From Saururus chinensis (taxonomy: Eukaryota > Streptophyta > Magnoliopsida > Piperales > Saururaceae), in assembly GCA_035235625.1 (NCBI GenBank), contig CP141140.1:23704685-23768684 (forward strand): a stretch of 64,000 nt of DNA. The letters are read 5' to 3'. Position numbers and translations under genes: made by a program. The notes under the pieces are model-generated. The model was not told the origin of the DNA, made no database searches, and worked only from the letters and a program-made list of their open reading frames with translations. Positions 55,500 to 64,000 of this stretch are shown here, one piece after another (the stretch's first letter is position 1; each line of letters begins with the position of its first letter).

Positions 55500-55640
55500 C
55501 GATCGGATTTTAAGTAGTTAACATTAAAAAGACTAAACAACAAGTTAACATATCGTGTTCCCAAGAGCACGAAAAGATTAGTAGTCTTGTTTTTGTAAAA
55601 CTGGACTTTGTAATCAGCGTGTTCATGTTAACACGATAGT
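55500..55640. repeat. Motif-bearing right end of MULE B
   Basis: Copies near 55553 (TCGTGTTCCCAAGAGCACG) and 55618 (CGTGTTCATGTTAACACGA). The element stops here against an LTR fragment. Confidence 0.45.
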
Positions 55641-55644
55641 TAAA

Positions 55645-55919
55645 CAGGTCATGTTTTAAGAAAATGTGCACATTTAAGTCCATGGCCATGACACTTGTAA
55701 TTTTGTACATTTTTGTTTTGATTCACACCTGAGATTATTAAATGATGGGTTTCTATTGATTTACAAAGGTCATGGTTGCATAACTTTGAATTGAATATGT
55801 TTACAAAAATATTTTTACAGGTTTTGAATTTTGTCAATTTTCACAAATTAACCCTATCATATTGCAAAAAAGAAATTTGTGAAATTTTATGAATGGTTTG
55901 AAAAACCTAGGGTGTGACA
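55645..55919 (+). mobile_element. 3' end fragment of an LTR
   Basis: It ends CTAGGGTGTGACA, and its last 250 bp resemble 63690-63945 (CATGGC, TTTTGTTT, TCACGCCTGAGA-type pieces). The left part is missing at the MULE B junction. Fossil. Confidence 0.45.
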
Positions 55920-56411
55920 TATTAGTTTGTTCTTTCCTTTGTTTTCTTGGAGTGGTAAAATCATTAAATCCTTATTCACCCCTTAGGAAGTCATTAGACT
56001 TCAATTGAGCATTTTATTATTTGACATCTCTTTTAAAATTATCAGAAGGTCTTGATAGGTGTGTCAACATATCGAGGAGCTCATTGAGCTGCTTTATAAA
56101 CTCGTTTGACGTTTGTAAAGGGTGGTTTGGGAATGCCTATCCAACACCTTGTTGATAGTTTATTTTCAAGGTTTTCTAATGAGAATCATATGTTCATATT
56201 TTTTTACCTTAATTAATATGTTTTTCTCCTTCAAATTCCCATTGCTACTTTTTTATTTTGCATTCCAGTGCAATTTAAGATGTCCCTTGACAGGTCGAGT
56301 TGCCTCTTGGACCTCAAAGAGTTAGCTTCCAATTGATTGATTTCTAATTCATAACAACTTCTCTATTTGCTCACTCAATCCCCAAGCTTGTAAATTAATC
56401 AAATTAATATT
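55920..56411. other. Repeat-derived intergenic DNA
   Basis: It contains CTTGATAGGTGTGTCAACAT and CACCTTGTTGATAGTTT pieces like those at 43750-43810. No gene is supported. Confidence 0.35.
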
Positions 56412-56416
56412 AAAAT

Positions 56417-56458
<42 letters not shown>
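56412..56458. repeat. (TA)n(GA)n microsatellite
   Basis: About 11 TA units pass directly into about 10 GA units. Confidence 0.95.
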
Positions 56459-56771
56459 TGCATACACACTTCTTGACGAGAGGATGTGGCGTTAGTAGGT
56501 GGAGTGGAGGAAGGATGATGTAGAAAGGTAAGCACTTTCTTGAAAAATAGAGGATGAGAAGAGAAAGAATGGGAGTTAGGAAGCTGAAGGTCCCACGATT
56601 CTCCTGTTTGCCATTGTAGAGCACCCCTAAGCTGCACCACTTTCCCACAATTCTTTCGACATCACTAGAAAGAGAAAATCCCAGCCAACCAAGATAAAAG
56701 GCCACCGGCCAATCAGAGGAAAGCAGCCCTTCACAAAGCCTAGCATAGCATCGAGTCGTTGCACCAAAATA

Positions 56772-56873
56772 CTCCCCCTGTCCTATATTTATAGCTCCAT
56801 TTGGTTTTCAAAATGAACTAAATTTAGTTCATTTTAAAAACCAAATAAAGCCATTAATGTAAGACAAAGGGAG
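56772..56873. mobile_element. Stowaway MITE (102 bp)
   Basis: Ends CTCCCCCTGTCCTATATT and AATGTAAGACAAAGGGAG are inverted and flanked by TA on both sides (56770-56771 and 56874-56875), the Tc1/mariner-Stowaway target. The whole element folds into one hairpin centred on AACTAAATTTAGTT. Confidence 0.88.
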
Positions 56874-57099
56874 TATCCTAAAACCTCATTGAAGTTATCT
56901 TTGAAATTTTAGTCCTTTATAAAAAGGGATGTTTTTTTGTTGCCTCGGTTAGTTAGAAGTTTGAATTGATTATATGGGCTCTAATTATGGCATATTTTTG
57001 AGGTAAATATTTTTTCTGTATATTTTTCCTATTTTCTATAAATTATGCAAGTATTTTCGATAAATAAATTTGACACATTGGCGTATCCATATTTGTATT

Positions 57100-58550
57100 A
57101 TTCATGGCCATAAGAGTCGGTAGTGGAGTTTAGTCGCAGGTCATAGGCCTCGACGCATCCCAAAAATTTTTCGGCTCGAAAAATAGACGCGACACGGGAG
57201 AATAGAATCGAGAAGAGAAAAAATATATATATAAAAAAATATGTATTGCGGATCGGGCAGCAGAGGCACACCCGACCCACATATTGAATAGTGAACGGGG
57301 GAAGTGGGGGCAGCCCCCTTCACTGTGTGAGGCCAGATGTGGCGCCACCGGTAGCCTCCGGCTTCCACTCGGCCAGCCTCGGCCTGGCGATGCCGCCACC
57401 GCCTCCCTGGCTTGGCACCGCCGGCCATTGCCGCCCATTCCTTCTTTTCCGTTTTAGAACCAAAAAGACGCCAGATCTTGATTTCCTCTCCGATCCGACC
57501 CCGCCTTCGCCTGCATGGACGCCACCCCGCCACTATAGCTCCGCCCCGGCCATGGTGACCTCCAGCCATTGTCATCCCGATCTCCCCACCCCGGGTTTTT
57601 CGCTGTGAGGTAAAAACTATTCTGCCTCAATTTTTCAATTTTCTGTTCAATTCGACTTGCGGTTGTGCTACTGGTCGCCAGCCACCGCCACCGGGCCTCT
57701 GGCTCTCTTTCGGCCTGGCAATGGTAGGGCCACCACCCCGTGGCCCAGACTACCGTCTCCTCGGACCATGACCCCTCCTATTTTCCTGTCCGGATAGAAT
57801 GATTTCCCCATTTTTTTTGTTTTGTTCTGTCTGTGTTATGTCTGTGTGTTATAGTTGCAGGCCGTGCCACCAGTGGCCAACAGCCACCGAATTGCCTTTG
57901 GCCCTCCCCCGGCCTAGTGACGGCATGGCAGTTGCCCTGGTCACTGCCTCCTTGAGCCCTCTGCCCAATTTTCATCCGAACAGAAATTTTGCCCCAATCT
58001 TTTGCCTTGTGTTTATGTTGTCCCCCGTAAACCACCGATCCACCTTCGATATGCCACCTTGAGCCGATGTTGGTGAGGTGCCTATGTCTGGTCTCCCTTG
58101 ACCCAATTGGTCCCTTTTTTCTCAACCGGCCAACCTTTGTCAGAGAAAATTCTATCCTTTTCTCTAGCGGCATCCATTCTCTGCAGTCGGACGTTTGACA
58201 CGACAACGTCCATTTGACTTGCTGCAATTTGGTGATTCTCAAGTCCCGCCATCTTCTAGGTGATCCGTGTTTGCTACCCCAACTCGGTGCACCATTGCCC
58301 TCAGCTAAACAAAATTACATCTTTTAACTGAAGGTTTTGTTGTCACTAGAGTTAGTGAGAGGATAGTCACAACCCTGGCTTCACCCAATAATTGCAAGGG
58401 GCCACCACTCTCGGCCTCCATTGCATATCTTCTGCACACACCAAATGCCCATAAATTTTGGGGTACACCTCTGACCATTGTCGAGTGACCCACCCCATTC
58501 TATGGCCAACCTAGTGTCCCGCCCGACGTTGCGCGGACTTGGGCCCTATG
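57100..58550 (+). mobile_element. Long-LTR-derived DNA, left part
   Basis: GC-rich non-coding DNA (GCCACCGGTAGCC, CCAGCCACCGCCACCGG) with the style of the leader of the 3.3-kb solo LTRs. It resumes at 60775 after a nested LTR. A left boundary was not fixed; TGACACATTGGCG at 57071 is one candidate. The Pro-rich open stretches here are not genes. Confidence 0.4.
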
Positions 58551-59334
58551 TGTGGTACCCCGTGTTCTGATTACGCTTAACCTCAAAGGGTAAGGGGTAA
58601 TTATATATTTTTAGTTAATTCTTTAAAGGTTTTAAGAGTTGAAACTCCGTATTAGGTTAGAGCTCGAAGTAACGAGCACAATGCATCCAAGAACACTCAA
58701 AACAGAGGTTGGGAATGAAAGTTATGGCCTCGGGAAGCGAGCCACATGGGCAGGACCCACTTTAAAAGTTCAAGGTAACCTATTCATGTGGGGTCTAGTT
58801 TTGAAGGGCTCATCGATACGAGTCCATCTGTACCAAGATCTTGCAATTCCGACTTCGGGATAAAAAGTTAACGCGTTTTGAAAATATTCAAGAAAAGACG
58901 AAATAGCTGATGTCAGCAAGCCAAGCCAAGCTGAGCCGGAGATGGAGCCGAGCCACCGCGCCGCGGAAACGGCACACGATCGCAGCTGTTATGCTTAACC
59001 CGGGGGGGTTAAGGGTAATTTTGGTAATTTAAGATCAGTGTTAGGGGGTTTTTAGATGAAATCCCTGTATCCGGGTAGAGCTCGTAGTAACGAGTGTAAC
59101 AAATCAAAGAACGCACAAAACGGAGGTTAGGAGCGAAAGCTACAGCCCCAGGAAGCGTGCTATATGGGCATAACCTACACAAAAGTGTGGGATAACCTAC
59201 CCATGGGTGGTCTTATTTCGAATGGCTCATCGACACGAGTCCATCAGTAACAAGAACGTGCGATTCCAATGTTAAGGTTGGAAGTTATCGCGTTTTGAGG
59301 TCAAGATATTATTTGAATAAAATAATATCATTCT

Positions 59335-59560
59335 AAATAGGATCGACGACGCAGTGGATAAGACTGATGACAAAGTGGATAGGATTGATGACGTAAGTGG
59401 ATAGGATTGCTGACAAAGAGGATAGGATTGATGATGTAAGTGGATAGGATTGCTAACAAAGTGGATAGGATTGCTAACAAAGTGGATAGGATTGATGGCG
59501 TAAGTGGATAGGATTGCTGAGGAACCAGATAGGATTAATGATGCAAGCGGATAGGATTGA
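59335..59560 (+). repeat. Minisatellite, about 21-22 bp unit, roughly 10 copies
   Basis: Unit GTGGATAGGATTGATGACGTA with variants (GCTGACAAA, GCTAACAAA). It lies just upstream of the LTR TATA box. The minus open stretch 59272-59703 (NPIHFVS repeats) is only this repeat translated. Confidence 0.85.
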
Positions 59561-59591
59561 CACGTGTCAGCCTCACATCTATCCAGTTTTT

Positions 59592-59602
59592 CTATAAATA
59601 GC
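59592..59602 (+). promoter_or_regulatory. TATA box of the 58551 LTR
   Basis: CTATAAATAGC, about 1 kb inside the LTR, as in the related LTR at 4402 (CCTATAAATAGG). Confidence 0.5.
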
Positions 59603-59724
59603 ATCCACAACATCCAAAGAAAGGAAGGAGAGACTCTCCCACGTTTCTGTATTCTCTCCCATATTTGAGGGTGATCTACGCAATGGAAGCGTCCATTCCT
59701 CACGTTAGCAACCCTATCTAAGGG

Positions 59725-59900
59725 AAATGTCTCGAGGCATGGGGAAGTTCTGCCCGCCGCCTACATGCGCAAGAGGGGAAAAGTGTCTCTGGGTAAGGGG
59801 AGGTTCTATCCGCCGCCTACGGGCGCGAAAAGGTAAGTGTCTCCGGGTAAAGGGAGGTTATGTCCACCGCCTACGGGCGCAGGAAGGGTAAAGTGTTCTG
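59725..59900 (+). repeat. Tandem repeat of about 56 bp, 3 copies
   Basis: Each unit has GTGTCTCCGGGTAAGGGGAG and CCGCCTACGGGCGCGAAAAG. Copies start near 59725, 59781 and 59835, with a partial fourth at 59891. Confidence 0.8.
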
Positions 59901-62574
59901 AAGTTAGAGGAGATCCTGGCCACCATCTCCAGATCAGAAAGGGCGGACGCCCTGAGGAAACAAGCAACTCCGAACATCACCACTTCCAAAATTGGAGGGA
60001 AGTACGCTTTTTTGACCTTCTAGTTTAATATGATTTATATGAATGCACATCTTAAATAGTAATATACTAATTAAGATATATTATTTGCTATGACGTGATA
60101 CATGCTTATATGTTTCTATTTAATCTACTTTGATTTATTCTGTTGTGATCTGAACTACTCTATTGTGACTTGACATACTCCGATCTTATATGACCGGTAT
60201 GGTCGGATAAAATCTGATATGATATGATATGATCCAACATTCTCTGTAGTGTGTTCTGCTCTGCTCTATAATAGAGTGGGATGTGTGTTTTGTTAGTGTT
60301 CTTCTCACCTACGTGAGATGTGTATTTTCTGATTTATTGGCTTCCGTTTGACTCCGATGACTGATAAGATTTCCATTGGATTCCGAATAAATTATTCAAA
60401 TATAACATATACGTATTTTATCGTATATGATTTTTTTATGTCTGATGAATGTATTAGCCATTAGGCAGAGAACTACATTCGGATCCGATTATATTGGAAT
60501 AACATCAGAGATGGTATCCAATATGTACTTTGGCAACCAATGATAAAATAACGTTGGCCCAATCCAAATTAGTTATAAAATTAGGTTTGTTCTGATCTAT
60601 GCGCAACGAAACACTAAAGCTCATAGTGTGTAGAAGAATGTTATGACTCTTGCACTTAGAGTCTACAACTCCTGGTCAGTTGGTTTTAATTTTTCTGCTA
60701 ATTTTATGAACTCCGATTATGTTTTCCGAACTAACCCCCGGTCCAGGTCGGGTGTTTCGGGTCGGGGTGTTACAGTATGTCCGTCCAACATGGGCTTTAC
60801 CCCAGCCCAGTGACATCAAGGGTTAATAATTTTGACCTGATTCTAGCTCTGCACCCGACTTTTGTTATGCATGACCCAAAACTACGGGAAAGAGTTCCCG
60901 AATTCTGATTCTTCCAAAGGTAAGTATTATTGTAAGCCATTAGTATCCTCCACCGTAAGTCATGCTTGATGCACGATTGTCGGTACAATAAATTGGTTGT
61001 GGGTAGCATTTAGAAATGGTGCAGCCCTTGCCGGCCACCTGCGCCAAGCCTTAGTGCCTCAACGTATGTTTATGGAACGTCCCCACCATTATGCAATATG
61101 GCCGTTAAAGCCCTCTGTTTCTCCTATGTCCATGTGCACGCAAGCAAGCCCTCTGCCATGTGGTGAGGCTTCGTTAATGCAGAATTGTTGCCGTTGGATG
61201 TGGTCCGCTGTCCATTTTAATGTTTTGTGGCCAACAAAGTGTTTTAAACCGTTGGCCGACCTCCAATCAGTCAGCCCCCATTTTGTGGTCGCTTTTTCCA
61301 TTTCTAGTGGAACGACCTTGTGTCCGGCAGCCTTAGTGTGTCCAAACCTTTGGCTTTGAGTGAAATTAATCTAACTTTATCAAGATTAATTCCAGCATAT
61401 CTGAAAATCCTCGGGACATAACAACTCTCTCAGTGCGATGCTTTTGGCCGCCTATTCCGCTATCGATGCTGCCACCATCGTTTGCTCGCCATCAAACTCC
61501 TGTGGATTACGAGGTAGGGGACCTTGAACTCGTAATTTCATTATAGCATGCTTTGATTGTGTAGTAGCATGCTAGGAGTTTATAATTTAATGTTTTGCAT
61601 GATAATGCTAATTAAATGAGCATGCTTTATATATGTGAATCATGTATATGTTATTGAGGACTAAAGGTATGACAGTAAGTAATTGGTGAATTATATGTGT
61701 GTGATTTGAGTATGTGATAAATATGTGTGGTTCATGAGCACGAGTATGTGCGTTTGTTTGTAAGTTTGTCGAAAGGGTTCTTCATAGGCTACGACATGGA
61801 AATTGTGATGGCATGACGGGCGAGGAAAGATGTAAGATGGGCTGTCGAAGGTTGGATTTGATGAGATTGAAGAATTGGCTAGGGTAGTACATTGGAGCAG
61901 TGAGCAGAAGACCTAAGCGATGTAATGATTTGGAAGATTCAGGGTTCTTAACATCTTTGGGGGATTGTAAATTAGTGAAAGTGGATTACATAATTGTACT
62001 GCATAATGTACGTAATATGAATTGTAATAGAAAAATAATAAGTAAGGGATTAGTAAGGGTATGATGTCGGGACTTAAGTCAAAGGGTGTCATTTGAGGAG
62101 TTCGAGTAAGATGATTTAGTTTTAAGGCGGTTGGTGTAAGATGTAAGGCCGTAAGTTTATGATGGTAAGATTATTAGTATGAAATTCGAGTTTAAGTAAG
62201 GTTGTGTTGAGATTTGTAAGTATAAGGGTGGGGGATGAGTTAAGGAAAGAATGCTACCTTTGTGGATTGAAACTTCTAAATGGGCGTATTTCTAGCCTTG
62301 TTGGCTAAAGAATGTAAGACGGAAGTCATTCCAAGCATAATTGTACATGCATAAGTTACCTAATATAAACTTGAATGGTAAGTAACCCTAATTTGATAAC
62401 GTGGTGAGGTTGAGACTGAGGGTTTCGACGGATTAAGTTCCATTTTGTGCCAATCAATAAGAAATCGATTGAGCATCCTTTTTGGTCTAGCCATGGTGTT
62501 TTCCTACGGGATTTAGTCTTGGTGCTGTATTTCGGCCCAGACGTTTGATGCTTTGTTGAGAGTGCTGTAAGTTT

Positions 62575-62725
62575 TTGCCCGTTATGGGCTCTGTATGTTT
62601 TCTGCCTACATATGGCACTATATGTTCTGCCCAAGAGTGGCATTGTAAGATTCCTGCCCAAGAGTGGCATTGTATGTTTTTCACCCTTAGTTGGCACTGT
62701 ATGGCCCCAAAGAGTGGGCATTTGC
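62575..62725 (+). repeat. Tandem repeat of about 27 bp, 5-6 copies
   Basis: Unit TGCCCAAGAGTGGCATTGTA plus TGTTTT with variants (TGCCTACATATGGCACTATA, ACCCTTAGTTGGCACTGTAT). Confidence 0.75.
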
Positions 62726-62924
62726 GTACTCAGGCAAGTAGTATTATGGATCTGCTCTTACCTGTTTGATCTTGTGCCCCATGAGCATAGGTGTGCCTTG
62801 CCTTCGAAAAAGTCCATGGTGTCTAGTTATTTCCTAAAGGTTAAGGTGATGCCCTAGTTGCATTCCCTTCCTTTCCGACGCTGGAGATTATTAATTGTAA
62901 TGAGCTTCAATTGTCAATAGTATG

Positions 62925-63310
62925 TGTACGATAGTAAGAGTAAGTTATATGTTCCAGATTCTGAGTAAGTTGTACGTGTAAGATTTAGAGTAAGTGTGAG
63001 CTTTTTTTGGAAGACAGTAAGAGTAAGTTTATGAGTATGAGTAAGTTGTACAAGTAAGTTTGTGAGACTTTGATTTAGACGGTAAGCGTAAGTGTAAGTG
63101 TAAGTATAAGTGTAAGCTTCTAAAGGAGATGTAAGAGTACATTTATGTGTAAGAGTAAAATTGTATGAGTAAGGTCGTATAAGTGAGTTCGTACGAATAA
63201 GGTCATACAAGTATGTGTATGTTGTAAGTGTAAGCATACATTTGTACGAGTAAGCTGATAAGACTGATTCAGAGTGTAAGAGCATGTTATATGAGTAAGT
63301 GTAAGTTCGA
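62925..63310 (+). repeat. GTAAG-rich degenerate hexamer array
   Basis: I count about 23 GTAAG words in 385 bp, most as GTAAGT or GTAAGA, often as GAGTAAGT. Looser copies extend back to about 61.67 kb. The minus open stretch 62914-63339 (Thr/Tyr/Leu-rich) is this array translated. Confidence 0.8.
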
Positions 63311-63945
63311 TTTGTACAATGATTTGTATGCATGACCATATTTATACTTCTTATTCTATTTGCTTCATGTGTGATTGCATGGAAGCATCTATATATGAAC
63401 TTACAGAGTTCATTGATTTATATTTCCCCTACTGGGTATTTTCCTATTGAGTATGAAAATATTCACCCTATCTTTTTAGCCCCTTCATCTGGAGGCTTTT
63501 GTAAGTCGATCGATAGCTGTTTGAGACTGGATTTTTCCCATGGTGGATAATTCTTCCTCGACCTAGAGTGCAGCGAATTCGTAGTGAGGTTATGTGGATT
63601 TTGGTGCCATTTTTTCTTGTATTATTTAAGGTGAGAGCTAAATGTATTATTTTTTGGACTTGTGTATCTATATATGAATCATAACATAGACTGTTAAAGA
63701 ACTTGTACTCAGAAATGCCTGGGATGTATTTGTTTTTAAAGACCATAGTCATGGCAAGTTTTACTTTTATGTTTTGTTTCGGGTCACGCCTGAGAATTTT
63801 AGTTTGGTCGTATGTTGAATTAATTTATGAAAATTGTTTTCATACATTTTGAGTTTTATTGGTTCATTTAATTTACATCTGTATTTTGAAATAAATTATT
63901 TGTAAGATTTTCAATTAAATGTAAGGAAAGTCCTCAAGCGTGACA

Positions 63946-64000
63946 ACCTCGCCCTCATCAATATTTGGTTCCAACAGGTTGAGATCATCGGTTGTCTCCC
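63946..64000. other. Flank after the LTR-like end
   Basis: Fifty-five bases with no recognisable feature. Confidence 0.4.

Larger units (their letters stand above)
45210..55640 (+). mobile_element. MULE B: DUF1985/ULP1-type gene plus convergent MULE transposase
   Basis: The left end shares terminal DNA with MULE A (AAATGCCATAGAACACAAAC, GGGTTTTATATAGTGTAAAC). On plus come DUF1985-like, middle, hinge and ULP1-like blocks (46060-49945). On minus a MULE transposase lies at about 53990-55400. The two genes converge, as in autonomous MULEs. CGTGTTAT/ATAACACG palindromes fill the gaps between blocks. A solo LTR (50534-53595) is nested in a motif array. The right end is missing or interrupted near 55640. 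I saw no long inverted terminal repeats. Both genes contain stops or frame changes, so the copy is dead. Confidence 0.75.
58551..60774 (+). mobile_element. Solo LTR nested in older LTR DNA (about 2.2 kb)
   Basis: It starts TGTGGTACCCC and ends GGGGTGTTACA, flanked by CTATG and GTATG (one mismatch). Plus-strand blocks match 24070-25997 (minus) and 4402-5232. A TATA box CTATAAATAGC lies near 59592. It carries two internal minisatellites and the shared GGCAGAGAACTACATTCGGA block near 60460. No interior or partner LTR is present. Confidence 0.75.
60775..63945 (+). mobile_element. Long-LTR-derived DNA, right part, ending TGACA
   Basis: It continues the interrupted region from 58550. The right end GTCCTCAAGCGTGACA at 63945 looks like an LTR end, and the last 250 bp resemble 55660-55919. 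Minisatellite and GTAAG-rich tracts fill 61.6-63.3 kb. No coding domains. Fossil. Confidence 0.45.

Noticed and set aside
57141-58242. Open stretches of 100-154 codons on both strands
   Set aside because: They lie in GC-rich LTR-like DNA; no domain, and strands overlap without codon structure.
59272-59703. 143-codon open stretch with NPIHFVS repeats
   Set aside because: Translation of the 21-22-bp minisatellite in an LTR.
62914-63339. 141-codon Thr/Tyr-rich open stretch on minus
   Set aside because: Translation of the GTAAG array.

Overview
The window is nuclear DNA from a flowering plant with a large, transposon-rich genome. The evidence is two intron-bearing LURP-one-related (LOR) genes, a plant CACTA element, MULE-type elements carrying DUF1985 and ULP1-like segments, Stowaway and hAT MITEs, and many long solo LTRs. 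Nothing prokaryotic is present. I could not narrow the species.

Layout. 1-4.4 kb: a partial Mutator-like element (MULE A) in minus orientation. 4.4-8.55 kb: a truncated LTR interrupted by a 3.3-kb solo LTR with a perfect 5-bp target duplication. 8.55-12.6 kb: short tandem repeats, a LINE relic, an exon-like block, and the intact three-exon gene LOR-1 (minus). 12.6-20.4 kb: old repeats, including a copia-like LTR, a non-autonomous retroelement with two LTRs and a primer site, and a hAT MITE inside one of those LTRs. 20.65-31.11 kb: a 10.5-kb CACTA element made of hairpin repeats and long purine or pyrimidine tracts, with two solo LTRs inside it. 31.1-35.2 kb: relic copies of LOR flanking DNA, a 1-kb Pack-MULE-like element with a 9-bp target duplication, and the second three-exon gene LOR-2 (minus). 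35.2-45.2 kb: mostly AT-rich intergenic DNA with small MITEs, a hAT element and one promoter-like site. 45.2-55.6 kb: MULE B, a longer relative of MULE A, with a plus-strand DUF1985/ULP1-type gene, a convergent minus-strand MULE transposase, an 84-bp motif array and a nested solo LTR. 55.6-64 kb: LTR-derived DNA with another nested solo LTR, minisatellites and a GTAAG-rich array.

The two LOR genes are the only host protein genes I can defend. They share exon layout (a 240-nt first exon and phase-0 introns) and their flanks recur as relics, which points to an old tandem LOR cluster later split by transposons.

The most interesting system is in the MULEs. A short palindromic motif of the form CGTGTTATnnATAACACG is scattered through the non-coding gaps between coding blocks in both copies, and is amplified as a tandem array beside the ULP1-type gene. 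This resembles the VANDAL anti-silencing arrangement of Arabidopsis, where a TE-encoded protein recognises short motifs spread over its own element. That function is inference; the motif layout is visible in the sequence.
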